A stretch of DNA of 64,000 bases from the NCBI RefSeq assembly GCF_000620645.1, contig NZ_KK211159.1, forward strand, positions 813,321 to 877,320, given 5' to 3'. Shown in pieces: positions 7,275-15,830 of the stretch; within the stretch, counting starts at the first letter, position 1; each line of letters starts with the position of its first letter. Under the pieces are notes generated by a model. That model ran no database searches. It was not told the DNA's origin and was given only the letters and a program-made list of their open reading frames with translations. A program made the translations under genes and the position numbers. Source of the stretch: Nocardioides sp. URHA0032. Its GTDB lineage: Bacteria > Actinomycetota > Actinomycetes > Propionibacteriales > Nocardioidaceae.

Positions 7275-9615
7275 TCCCTCACCACGCTCGCGCCGGTTCT
7301 TCGTCAGCGACACCGGCTCCTCGCGCCGTCCGATCGACCTGACCATCGCGGCCGCCGGCGTCGTGCTGGTGCTGCTGAGCGGGCTGGCGGTCTCCGACGG
7401 GGGCGGCCCGCTCGACTCGGCCGTGCAGCGCGTGGCGGGCGACCTGCCCGACTGGGTGACGAGCCTGTTCGACGCGGCGTACGCCCTCGGTGCGGCGTAC
7501 GCCGCGGTCGCCGTCCTGCTCGCCCTCGCGACCGCCCCGAGACGGCGCCGGCTGTTCCTCACCCTGCTGGTCGCGGCCGGCATCGCGGTCGGCGCGGTGC
7601 TGCTGACCTCGTTCCTCGTCGGCGCGGGCTGGCCGGACCTGGCGCCCGGGCCGGTGCGGTCCTCGACGCCCGACACGTTCCCGACGGTGCGGGTGGCCGC
7701 CATGACCGCGGTGCTGCTCGCGATGCGGCCCTGGCTGGTGCTGGCCTACCGCAGGCTGAGCATGTTCATCGTCGCGGTCCAGTGCCTGGCGGCCTGGATC
7801 ATCGGCACCGGCGGTCCCACGGACGTCATCGGCGCGCTGGGTGTCGGGATGGTGGCGGCCGGTGCCGCGCTCGTGCTGCTCGGCTCCCCTGCCGGGCACC
7901 CCGACCTCGCGCAGGTACGCCGGAGCCTGGCCGAGCTGGACGTCGAGGCCCACGACCTGCGGTTCGCCGAGCGCCAGCCGTGGGGGGTGCGGGTCGTCGA
8001 GGCGGTCGACCCGGCCGGCACCGCGCTGACGGTCAAGGTGTACGGCCGCGACGCCACTGACGCCCACCGCGCCGCCCGCTGGTGGCGCACGCTGGTGTAC
8101 CGCGACCAGGCGGCACCGGACGCCAGCCGGCTCCAGCTCGTCGAGCACGAGGCCCTGGTGACCGTCCTGGCCAGCCGGGCAGGCGTCGTCGTGCCCGACG
8201 TCGTCGCGGCCGCGGCCACCGAGGGCGACGCGGTGCTCGTGCTGACGGCCCCGCCGGCCCGTCCCACCGAGCTCGACGACGCGACGCTCCGGGCGCTGTG
8301 GGACGCCGTCGGGCGCCTGCACCGGGCCGGCATCGTGCACACGCGCCTGACGCTCGAGCGGATCGGCGTGGCCACGGACGGGACCGTCACCCTCGCGGAC
8401 TTCGCCGACGGCCGGATCGCGGCCACCGAGCCTGACCGGAACCGGGAGGTCGCCACGCTGCTCACGGCCCAGGCCGTGCAGGTCGGGGCCGGCCGCGCGG
8501 TGGACGCGGCGCTCGACCGGCTCGGCCCGGACGCCGTGTCCGGGGTGCTCCCCTACCTCCAGCGGGCCGCGCTGCCCCGCACCCTGCGCGCCGAGCCGGG
8601 CGTGAAGGCCGCGCTCGCGGACCTCGGCGCGACGATCGTCGAGCGCACCGGCGTCCCGGCCCCCGCGCCTGCACCGATCGTCCGGCTCAAGTGGCAGGAC
8701 CTGCTCCAGACGGGCCTCATCCTGGTGGCGGCGTACGCCCTCCTCACCACCCTGATCGGCCTCGACTGGCCAACGGTGCTGGAGACCTGGCAGCACGCCA
8801 CCTGGACGTGGGTCGCGATCGGTCTGGTGATCGCGCAGGCGACGGCGCCCGTCGATGCCGTGTCCACGATGTCCGCGGTGCCGAGCCGGCTGCCGCTGTG
8901 GCCGCTGACCCAGCTCCAGTACGCCATCAAGACCGTCGGTCTCGCGATCTCGGCCACCGCGGGCCGGATCGCGCTGACGACGTCCTTCGTGCGCAGGTTC
9001 GGCGAGGGTCCCGCGGTTGCCGTGACGGCCAGCGCACTCGACTCCTTCGCGGCGTCCGTGTGCAACGTGCTGGTCGTGCTGATCGGGGTGCTGCTCGCCC
9101 AGAACCTGCCCTCGCTCGACATCGGCGGCCCGGACGACCTCAGCCAGATCATCGAGCTGCTGGTGGGTGCCGTGGTGCTCAGCGTGCTGGTCGTCGTGCT
9201 GGTGCCGCCCGTGCGGCGCAAGGTGGCCCAGGCGGCCCGCAGCTCCTGGGAGTCGCTGAAGGTGGTGACCGCCAGTCCGGCGCGGGCGCTGCTGATGTTC
9301 GGGACCAACCTGGCGTCGCTGCTGATCACGGCGGTCGCGCTGTCGTGCATGGTCGCCGGCCTGCAGCCCGGCCCCGGGTACGCCGCGTGCGTCTTCGTCG
9401 TCGGCGGTGCGGCGCTCTTCTCCGCGCTGATCCCGGTGCCGGGCAACGTCGGCGTGGGCGAGGCCGCGCTCGCGGCCGGGCTGGTCGCGGTCGGCGTACC
9501 GAGCGGCGCGGCGTTCGCGATCGCGGTCACCCAGCGGATCGCCACGTCGTACCTGCCGCCCGTCTACGGGGCGTGGGCACTTCGCTGGCTCCGCACGGAG
9601 GACTACGTGAGCTGA
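7267..9615 (+). CDS. Degenerate PAP2-like / pseudokinase / lysylphosphatidylglycerol-synthase-TM (UPF0104) fusion
   Basis: The GTG inside the end of the previous gene gives 782 residues in three parts. Residues ~20-207 are six or so membrane helices resembling PAP2 phosphatases, but the PSGH and His-Asp positions read TFPTVRV and GGPTDVIG. Residues ~225-500 look like an aminoglycoside/RIO-type kinase: Lys257 in TVKVYGRD and DFADG (378-382) survive, while the catalytic loop reads HTRLTLERI (358-366), without its Asp. Residues ~515-775 are a UPF0104/LPG-synthase-type flippase domain ending in the typical PVPGNVGVGEAAL region. A role in lipid translocation or envelope sensing is inferred. Confidence 0.82.
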   Translation: MTDPSPRSRRFFVSDTGSSRRPIDLTIAAAGVVLVLLSGLAVSDGGGPLDSAVQRVAGDLPDWVTSLFDAAYALGAAYAAVAVLLALATAPRRRRLFLTLLVAAGIAVGAVLLTSFLVGAGWPDLAPGPVRSSTPDTFPTVRVAAMTAVLLAMRPWLVLAYRRLSMFIVAVQCLAAWIIGTGGPTDVIGALGVGMVAAGAALVLLGSPAGHPDLAQVRRSLAELDVEAHDLRFAERQPWGVRVVEAVDPAGTALTVKVYGRDATDAHRAARWWRTLVYRDQAAPDASRLQLVEHEALVTVLASRAGVVVPDVVAAAATEGDAVLVLTAPPARPTELDDATLRALWDAVGRLHRAGIVHTRLTLERIGVATDGTVTLADFADGRIAATEPDRNREVATLLTAQAVQVGAGRAVDAALDRLGPDAVSGVLPYLQRAALPRTLRAEPGVKAALADLGATIVERTGVPAPAPAPIVRLKWQDLLQTGLILVAAYALLTTLIGLDWPTVLETWQHATWTWVAIGLVIAQATAPVDAVSTMSAVPSRLPLWPLTQLQYAIKTVGLAISATAGRIALTTSFVRRFGEGPAVAVTASALDSFAASVCNVLVVLIGVLLAQNLPSLDIGGPDDLSQIIELLVGAVVLSVLVVVLVPPVRRKVAQAARSSWESLKVVTASPARALLMFGTNLASLLITAVALSCMVAGLQPGPGYAACVFVVGGAALFSALIPVPGNVGVGEAALAAGLVAVGVPSGAAFAIAVTQRIATSYLPPVYGAWALRWLRTEDYVS

Positions 9616-9632
9616 CGGGGTACGGGCGGACC

Positions 9633-11234
9633 ATGAAGAGGAAGCTCGCCGCCGTACCAGCCGCCGCGGTCGCCGCGGTCGCCGCCCACGACCTGCTGCA
9701 GAAGCGGCACTCGCTGCTGCGCAACTTCCCGGTCGTCGGTCACGCCCGGTACTGGCTGGAGCGGGTCGGCCCCGAGCTGCGGCAGTACGCCGTGGCGGGC
9801 AACGACGAGGAGCGTCCCTTCAGCCGCGACCAGCGCCGGTGGGTCTACGCGTCGGCGAAGCTCGAGAACAACTACTTCGGCTTCGGCACCGACAACGACC
9901 TCGAGCACACCTCCGGCAACGTGATCGTGCACCACCGGACCTTCGGTCGGGCCCATCCCACGCACGGGTCGGTCGGCCAGGAGGCGCGACTGCCGTCGGC
10001 GAAGGTGCTCGGCGGCCCGAGGGGGCGCCGGCACGCGTTCCGGCCGGAGTCGGTGGTGAACGTCTCCGGGATGAGCTTCGGCTCCCTGTCCGGCAACGCG
10101 ATCGAGGCCATCAACCGGGGCGCCGCTGCCGCCGGCTGCCTGCACAACACCGGCGAGGGCGCGGTGTCGCCGTACCACCGCAACGGCGCCGACCTGGTGT
10201 TCCAGATCGGCACCGCCTACTTCGGCTGCCGGGACGACGACGGCCGCTTCAGCCTCGACCGGCTCAAGGAGCTCGTCGAGAGCGCGCCGGTCCGGGCGCT
10301 GGAGATCAAGCTCAGCCAGGGTGCCAAGCCGGGCCTCGGCGGTGTGCTCCCGGGGCCCAAGGTCTCCCGGGAGATCGCCCGCACGCGCGGCGTCCCCGAG
10401 GGGGTGGACTGCCTGAGCCCGTCGCGGCACTCGGAGTTCGACGACGTCGACTCGATGCTCGACTTCGTCGAGCTGCTGGCTGCGGAGACCGGCCTGCCGG
10501 TCGGGATCAAGTCCGCGGTCGGCGACCTGGGGTTCTGGGAGGAGCTGACGGCTGCGATGGCCCCGGGCGACCGGGGCGTCGACTTCGTGACCGTCGACGG
10601 CGGCGAGGGCGGCACCGGCGCCTCACCCCTGATCTTCACCGACGCGGTGTCGCTGCCCTTCCGGCTCGGCTTCGCACGGGTGTACGCCGAGTTCGCCCGC
10701 CGCGGCCTGCACGAGCAGGTGACCTTCATCGGCTCCGGGAAGCTCGGGCTGCCCGACAACGCCGTGGTGGCCTTCGCCCTGGGCGCGGACCTGGTCAACG
10801 TCGCCCGGGAGGCGATGCTCGCCGTGGGTTGCATCCAGGCCCAGAAGTGCCACACCGGCGAGTGCCCGACCGGCGTCGCGACCCAGAACCCGTGGCTCGC
10901 GCACGGCCTGGACGCGGACCTGAAGTCCCAGCGGGTCGCGAACTACGTCAAGACCCTGCGTCGTGACCTGCTCAAGGTCGCCGAGGCCTGCGGGGTCGAG
11001 CACCCCGGAATGATCGGTCCGGACAGCGTCGAGGTCCTCGACAACCTGGCCGACGGACGGCTGCTGGACGCGGTGTACGGCTACCAGCCGGGCTGGGGCT
11101 TCCCGTCTGCGCGCGACCGGGAGCAGATCGCCGCGATCATGGCCGCCACCGACGAGCCGGAGGCGCCGACCGAGGGACCGCCGGAGACGGCCGAGCCGGG
11201 CGACGAGGACGCAGACGCGTCCGGTCAGTCGTAG
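9633..11234 (+). CDS. FMN-binding glutamate synthase family protein
   Basis: The 533-residue protein matches the central FMN/iron-sulfur domain of glutamate synthase without its amidotransferase domain. Visible are SGMSFGSLSGNAI, the TGEGAVSPYH and SQGAKPGLGG substrate/FMN loops, TVDGGEGGTGASP, and the 3Fe-4S cysteine cluster CIQAQKCHTGECPTG. The N-terminus (first ~20 residues) is hydrophobic and may anchor it to the membrane. Stand-alone members of this family usually have no proven substrate. The ATG at 9633 follows the previous stop by 17 nt. The 3' end overlaps the convergent dehydrogenase by 10 nt. Confidence 0.9.
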   Translation: MKRKLAAVPAAAVAAVAAHDLLQKRHSLLRNFPVVGHARYWLERVGPELRQYAVAGNDEERPFSRDQRRWVYASAKLENNYFGFGTDNDLEHTSGNVIVHHRTFGRAHPTHGSVGQEARLPSAKVLGGPRGRRHAFRPESVVNVSGMSFGSLSGNAIEAINRGAAAAGCLHNTGEGAVSPYHRNGADLVFQIGTAYFGCRDDDGRFSLDRLKELVESAPVRALEIKLSQGAKPGLGGVLPGPKVSREIARTRGVPEGVDCLSPSRHSEFDDVDSMLDFVELLAAETGLPVGIKSAVGDLGFWEELTAAMAPGDRGVDFVTVDGGEGGTGASPLIFTDAVSLPFRLGFARVYAEFARRGLHEQVTFIGSGKLGLPDNAVVAFALGADLVNVAREAMLAVGCIQAQKCHTGECPTGVATQNPWLAHGLDADLKSQRVANYVKTLRRDLLKVAEACGVEHPGMIGPDSVEVLDNLADGRLLDAVYGYQPGWGFPSARDREQIAAIMAATDEPEAPTEGPPETAEPGDEDADASGQS

Positions 11235-12373
11235 ACGATGACGCCGCGGATGTTCTTGCCGTCGCGCATGTCCTGGTAGCCCTGGTTGATCTCGTCGAGC
11301 GTGTAGGTCGTCGTGACCATCTCGTCGAGCTTGAGCCGGCCGTCCATGTAGAGGTCGAGCAGCCGCGGGATGTCGTAGCGCGGATTGGCGTTGCCGAAGA
11401 TGCAGCCCACCAGCTCCTTGCGCATCATCGACATCTCGAAGAGGTTCAGCTTCACGTCGTCGGCCATCATGTTGGCCACCGAGGTCACGACGCCGCGGCC
11501 GGCCTTCTTCACCAGGCTCATCATCGGCGCGATCAGGTCACCGGTGGCCAGGCCGACCGCGAGGATCGCCTTGTCCGCCATCGCGCCCTGGGTGATCTCG
11601 CTGATCAAGGGCTGCGCGTCCATCATCGACGCCGCGGTGTGCGTCGCCCCGAGGGTGAGCGCCTTCTCGCGCTTCCACTCGACCGGGTCGATCGCGATCA
11701 CGTGCCGGGCACCGGCCATCGCCGCGCCCTGGACGGCGCTCATCCCGATGCCGCCGAGGCCGACCACGGCCACCGACTCGCCGGACTGCACGTCGGCGGC
11801 GTACGTCGCGGAGCCCCAGCCGGTCGTCACCCCGCAGCCGACGAGCGCGGCCCGCTCCAGGGGGACGTCCTGGCGGATCTTCACCGCGGAGTCGACGTTG
11901 ACGACCGTGTATGGCGAGAACGTGCCGAGACCGACCATGATGCCGAGGTCGCGGCCGTCCTTGGCGTGGTGCCGGTACGAGAAGTCGCTGAGCTGCATCC
12001 CGCTGAGCAGGAACGCGCCGAGGTCGCACAGGTGCTGGTGACCCGTGGAGCAGGACGGGCACTTGCCGCAGGACGGGATGAAGCTGAAGACCACGTGGTC
12101 GCCGACCTCGAAGCCGACGGTGTCGGGTCCGACCTCCTGCACGACGCCTGCACCCTCGTGGCCGCCGATGACCGGGAACTGCTTGAGGCCGAACGCCTCC
12201 GCGAGCTCGGGGTCCAGGACCATGTCGCCGGTGACCATGTGCTCGTCGGAGTGGCACAGGCCGGAGGCCGCCAGCTTGACCAGCAGCTCACCCTTCTTCG
12301 GCGGGTCGAGCTCGATGTCCTCCACACTCCAGTCGGTGTGCGGCTCCCACAAGATGGCGGCGCGAGTCTTCAT
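11225..12373 (-). CDS. NDMA-dependent-type zinc alcohol dehydrogenase
   Basis: A class III zinc dehydrogenase of the actinobacterial family that uses tightly bound NAD(H) and is assayed with N,N-dimethyl-4-nitrosoaniline. The 382-residue product shows catalytic zinc ligands in GLCHSDEH (Cys40) and GGHEGAG (His72-Glu73), the structural zinc cysteines 102, 105, 108 and 116, and the Rossmann motif VVGLGGIGMSAVQGA. The ATG at 12373 (MKTRAAIL) is the family start; the 13 codons upstream run over the promoter. A KstR-like operator lies just upstream, pointing to steroid or lipid alcohol oxidation. Confidence 0.93.
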   Translation of the reverse strand: MKTRAAILWEPHTDWSVEDIELDPPKKGELLVKLAASGLCHSDEHMVTGDMVLDPELAEAFGLKQFPVIGGHEGAGVVQEVGPDTVGFEVGDHVVFSFIPSCGKCPSCSTGHQHLCDLGAFLLSGMQLSDFSYRHHAKDGRDLGIMVGLGTFSPYTVVNVDSAVKIRQDVPLERAALVGCGVTTGWGSATYAADVQSGESVAVVGLGGIGMSAVQGAAMAGARHVIAIDPVEWKREKALTLGATHTAASMMDAQPLISEITQGAMADKAILAVGLATGDLIAPMMSLVKKAGRGVVTSVANMMADDVKLNLFEMSMMRKELVGCIFGNANPRYDIPRLLDLYMDGRLKLDEMVTTTYTLDEINQGYQDMRDGKNIRGVIVYD

Positions 12374-12391
12374 GCTGTGCTCCCGGTGAAC

Positions 12392-12405
12392 TAGAACGTG
12401 TTCTC
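12392..12405. promoter_or_regulatory. KstR-like palindromic operator
   Basis: TAGAACGTGTTCTC contains the perfect 12-bp inverted repeat AGAAC-GT-GTTCT, 19 nt upstream of the dehydrogenase ATG. It fits the TnnAACnnGTTnnA pattern described for the TetR-family cholesterol regulator KstR except for the last base. No kstR gene is in this window. Confidence 0.55.
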
Positions 12406-12458
12406 GGAGCAACGTAACCCTCCGGCCCCGTCCCTGTCAGCGCTCTGCGTGAAAGTCG

Positions 12459-13190
12459 TCACAGCAGATTGAGGCCGCCGTCGAGGACGACGACCTCGCC
12501 GGTGAGGTAGTCGCTCGCGACCAGGTCGGCCACCAGGCCCGCCACGTCCGCCGGCGTCGCGGCCCGGCGCATCGGGGACCGTTCGCGCCACAGCTCCTGG
12601 GCCTCGGTCCAGCCCGCGGTCAGCGGCGTGTCCACGAGGCCGGGAGCCACCGCGTTGACGCGGACCTCGGGCCCGAGCGCGGCCGCCAGGAGCCTCGTCA
12701 CGTGGTTGAGGGCGGCCTTGCTGGCGGCGTACGGGATGGAGGAGCCCTTGGGTCGCACGCCGGCATGGCTGGTCACGTTGACCACGCAGCCGCGGCTCTC
12801 CCGGAGGTACGGCGCTGCCGCGGTCGTCAGCGCGAACGGGCTGACCAGGTTGACCTCGAGCACGTCACGCCACTTCTGCGGGGTCGCGGCCGCGAGGTCC
12901 GCGTGCGGGATCGGCCGGCTCACGCCGGCGTTGTTGACCAGCACGTCGAGCCGCCCGAGGTCCGCCAGCGCGCCCGACACGGTGGCCAGCGCCGCGTCGG
13001 CGTCGGACAGGTCCGCCTGGAGGTAGTAGCCGTCGAGCTCCTCGGCGAGCCGCTCCCCGTCCGCGACGCTGCTGCCGGAGTGGACGACCACGCGGTACCC
13101 GTCGGCCGCGAAGCGCCGGGCGATCGCCTCGCCGATCCCGGACGTGCTGCCGGTGACGAGGGCGATGCGCTGCGCCGTCGGCTCGGTCAT
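12459..13190 (-). CDS. SDR-family NAD(P)-dependent oxidoreductase
   Basis: A classical short-chain dehydrogenase of 243 residues: cofactor motif TGSTSGIGEA, NNAG, catalytic Ser in NVTSHAG, YAASK, and the C-terminal TGEVVVLDGGLNL typical of 3-oxoacyl-ACP-reductase-like SDRs. The substrate is not predictable. The ATG overlaps the stop of the upstream phosphatase gene by 4 nt, so the two are translationally coupled. Confidence 0.88.
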   Translation of the reverse strand: MTEPTAQRIALVTGSTSGIGEAIARRFAADGYRVVVHSGSSVADGERLAEELDGYYLQADLSDADAALATVSGALADLGRLDVLVNNAGVSRPIPHADLAAATPQKWRDVLEVNLVSPFALTTAAAPYLRESRGCVVNVTSHAGVRPKGSSIPYAASKAALNHVTRLLAAALGPEVRVNAVAPGLVDTPLTAGWTEAQELWRERSPMRRAATPADVAGLVADLVASDYLTGEVVVLDGGLNLL

Positions 13191-13711
13191 GCGCCGGATC
13201 CTCGCAGATGGGCCACGAAGCCGGGGTTCGTGAGCGCCCACGGCCCCCGGGCGGCGCGGATCAGCCGCAGCGCCTCCTCCGGGTCGTGGCCGAGGTGCGT
13301 GAGCGCGGCCGCGACGACCAGACCGGAGCGGTTGAGGCCGCCCGAGCAGCGCACGAGCACCCGGCGGCCGTCGCGGACGGCGCCCGCCACCGCCGTCGCG
13401 AGCTCGTCGATCCGGCGCGCGAGGTCCGGGCCGACCCCGGCGTCCGCCATCCGCAGCACGAGGTGCTCGACACCCTCCGCCGGTCCGTAGCCCTCGCGGC
13501 TGGCCAGGCTCACCACCAGGTCGAACTCGTCGCCGACCACGCACGCGGCCCGGTCCTGCGAGCGCACATCGTGGCCGCCCTGCCAGAGCCCCGGGATCAC
13601 CTCGTTCCACGGGTCGTCGCACAGCGGCATCCGGGTCCCCCGGCCGGTCCCGTGGCACGCGGCGCAGTCGGCGACAGCCTCCGGCTCGGCGTAGCAGGCG
13701 TGGCACAGCAC
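13187..13711 (-). CDS. Dual-specificity-type protein phosphatase with N-terminal zinc ribbon
   Basis: The 174-residue protein carries the Cys-X5-Arg signature VRCSGGLNRSG (Cys122, Arg128) of protein tyrosine/dual-specificity phosphatases, with Asp90 in RMADAGV as the likely general acid. The first 20 residues hold two CxxC-type pairs (Cys3/Cys6 and Cys16/Cys19), a small zinc-binding knuckle unusual in this family. It starts with GTG. Coupling to the SDR downstream suggests joint expression, not necessarily a shared pathway. Confidence 0.78.
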   Translation of the reverse strand: MLCHACYAEPEAVADCAACHGTGRGTRMPLCDDPWNEVIPGLWQGGHDVRSQDRAACVVGDEFDLVVSLASREGYGPAEGVEHLVLRMADAGVGPDLARRIDELATAVAGAVRDGRRVLVRCSGGLNRSGLVVAAALTHLGHDPEEALRLIRAARGPWALTNPGFVAHLRGSGA

Positions 13712-13771
13712 GACGGTGATCCTGTCACCGCGCGGACCCCGGTCCCCCGACCCGGGCCCGCGCCGTGCCGC

Positions 13772-13993
13772 CTAGAACGGCAGCTCGTTGCTGCGCCGCG
13801 GGTACCGGTTCCGCTCGGCCACGGTCCCGTCCTCGCGACGGATCACGTGGACCACCCCGCGGATCCGCGCCTCGCTGCGGCCGACCTCGACCGCCGCCTC
13901 GCAGCACCCGTACTCCCCCGGCAGGGGCTGGCTGCTGCCCACCCGGTTCCGCCACACGCCGTCGCGGCAGTACGTCTCGACTCCCTCTCCCAT
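13772..13993 (-). CDS. DUF2188-like small protein
   Basis: This 73-residue protein has a duplicated-strand pattern: an N-terminal half with paired cysteines (YGCCEAAVEVGR) and a C-terminal VHVIRREDGTVAERNRYPR, which resembles the DUF2188 ending (HGRDGRIRERN-type). The function is unknown. GGGAG lies 3-6 nt before the ATG as a ribosome-binding site. It is transcribed divergently from the two-component pseudogene, with an NarL-type palindrome between them. Confidence 0.65.
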   Translation of the reverse strand: MGEGVETYCRDGVWRNRVGSSQPLPGEYGCCEAAVEVGRSEARIRGVVHVIRREDGTVAERNRYPRRSNELPF

Positions 13994-14088
13994 GCTCCCT
14001 CTCTCCCGTGACCGGCGCTGTACCCGATCAGTGAGATGTCCGAACCGTCCCTCCGGTGCCGGCCGTCCGAGGCCGGATCAGACCGCGG

Positions 14089-14104
14089 TACCCAGAGCTG
14101 GGTA
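14089..14104. promoter_or_regulatory. NarL-type 7-2-7 inverted heptamer site
   Basis: TACCCAG-AG-CTGGGTA is a perfect inverted repeat of two 7-mers separated by 2 bp. This is the 7-2-7 geometry of NarL/FixJ-family sites, and each heptamer fits TACYYMT at 6 of 7 positions. It sits in the 162-nt divergent gap between the DUF2188-like gene and the broken NarL-family system. Confidence 0.5.
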
Positions 14105-14155
14105 TGCCGACGGCGACGGAGTGTGAACCCGGCGGTGCCCGCGCACGATGCGGGC

Positions 14156-15495
14156 ATGCTGGTGGGACTGTGCGAGGCGCTGTCGGTCGCCGTCGCGCGC
14201 TTCCCGTCGCGGTGGGGCTGACGGCAGGGGGCTGGGCCATCGGGCTCGTCACGACCGCGGTGGTGGCGTCGTCCACCTTCCTGACGTTCGGGATCCACAG
14301 CCGGAGTGCGCACCTGATGCTCGACACCGCCGACACGTGCGTGGCGTTGCTGCTGACCTACCTGCTGTGGGGACGCTTCCGGCGGACGCGTTGACTTCAG
14401 GACCTGCTGCTGGCGCAGGGATTCCTCCTGCTGGCCGCGTCGGGCGGGGTGCTGCTGCTCGTTCACCTGGCGGCGGGTGTCGAGCGACCCGGCCGATGGG
14501 ACGTCTGGTCGGCCGTCGCCGTCCGCGTGGCCGCAGCCGGCCTGGTCCTCGCGGCCGCCGCCGTCGGACGCGACCGGCTGGTGGCCTCCGGCGTCCGGCT
14601 CGTCGTCGCTGGGCCGTTCGTCGTCCTGGGACCGGTGCTCGCCGGACTGGTGGTGCTGCGCGAGCACCTGCCGGGGGCGTTGCCAATCGCCTCTCCGGCC
14701 GGCGCCACTCACCCGACATCACCGGGCCGACCGCCCTCCTCGTGGCCCAGGCCGCCGGGGCGGTCGCGTTCGGCGTGAGCTCGATCCTCTTCGCCCGCCA
14801 GGCCGCGCGGCGGCACGATGCCCTGGTCCTGTGGCTCGGTCCCGCCTGTGCCCTGGGCGCCTTCGCCCGGGTGAACTACGTCCTCTTCCCGTCGCTGTTC
14901 ACGGACTGGCTCTACCCCGGCGACGTGCTCCGCACCGCCTCGTACGCCGTCTGCTCGTCGCCGCGCTGCGCGAGATCGGCGAGCACTGGGCCGGCTGGGC
15001 GTCGGCGGTGGTCCTCGAGGACCGGCGCCGCCTCGCACGCGAGCTGCACGACGGGGTGGTGCAGGAGCTCGGGTTGATCCGCAGCACGACACTCGGCGAC
15101 GTACCCGCCGGCGCCGTCCGCGAGGAGCTTTTGGCCGCCTGCGACCGTGCCATCGACGAGGCACGCGCGGCGGTCGACGCCCTCGGCCGCAGTCCCGTTG
15201 AACCGTTGGGGTACGTGTTGCACCGCCGGTGTCCCCGCGCATGGTCATGCGGATCATGGACGAGTTCCGGGCCGCACCCAAGCGGCGCTTCGGGCGCAGC
15301 TCGCCGGCTGCCGACCGGCTCAGCCCGCGCGAGTGGGAGATCATGAACCTCCTCGCGGCCGGCCGGACGACCGAGGAGACCGCGGCCGAGCTGTTCCTGT
15401 CCCCCACCACGGTGCGAGTGCACGTTTCGACGGTGCTGAAGAAGCTACGCGTCAAGGACCGGGAGAGCGCCCTGCGGGTCCTGCGCGGCGAATGA
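14156..15495 (+). pseudogene. Collapsed two-component system: membrane histidine kinase remnant joined to a LuxR-type response regulator C-terminus
   Basis: The region reads as one decayed locus in changing frames. Membrane segments (GGWAIGLVTTAVVAS...) run to an in-frame TGA at 14392-14394 and continue in the same frame to ~14700. The frame then shifts (LLVAQAAGAVAFGVSS, ARVNYVLFPSLF) and shifts again near 14945 into a HisKA_3 dimerisation region RRRLARELHDGVVQELG, ending DALGRSPVEPLGYVLHR at ~15221. Directly after, in a third frame, comes the end of a response regulator: linker PPVSPRMVMRIMDEF and a LuxR HTH (SPREWEIMNLLAAGRTTEETAAELF type) to 15495. The kinase ATPase domain and the receiver domain are missing. 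A GTG at 15229 could still start an 88-residue HTH-only protein. The start of the kinase (ATG 14156) is uncertain. Confidence 0.85.
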
Positions 15496-15744
15496 CCGCT
15501 GGCCCTGGTCGACGAGCTGGGTGACGGCGGCCAGCAGCGACTCCGCCTCGTGGAGGGTGAACTCGTCGTCGCCGACCAGGACGAACGGACCGTCCTCGGT
15601 GCCGGTGACGGCGTCGATGGTGGCGCACAACCGCAGCACGGTCCGCCGCACCATCAGTGCACCGCCGATGTGCACGACGCCGGCATCGCCGGTGCCGTCC
15701 GGGGCGTGCCGCACGACGCACCATGAGGGGCATCCGTCGGTCAC
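15445..15744 (-). CDS. DUF6907-like small protein
   Basis: This 99-residue protein begins with TDGCPSWCVVRHAP, a CPxWC...H pattern like the small actinobacterial DUF6907 family, possibly metal-binding. The C-terminal half is a helix pair (EFTLHEAESLLAAVTQLVDQG) common to that family. It starts with GTG preceded by GGGAGG at a 5-nt spacing. Its 3' end overlaps the end of the LuxR remnant by 51 nt on the opposite strand. The function is unknown. Confidence 0.7.
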   Translation of the reverse strand: MTDGCPSWCVVRHAPDGTGDAGVVHIGGALMVRRTVLRLCATIDAVTGTEDGPFVLVGDDEFTLHEAESLLAAVTQLVDQGQRSFAAQDPQGALPVLDA

Positions 15745-15830
15745 CGTCGCCTCCCTTCCGCGGACAGGAGCGGGGTTCCGCGTCGTCGACGCGGGACCCC
15801 GATCCCCCTTGTCCCCCCGAACGGCCCCGG

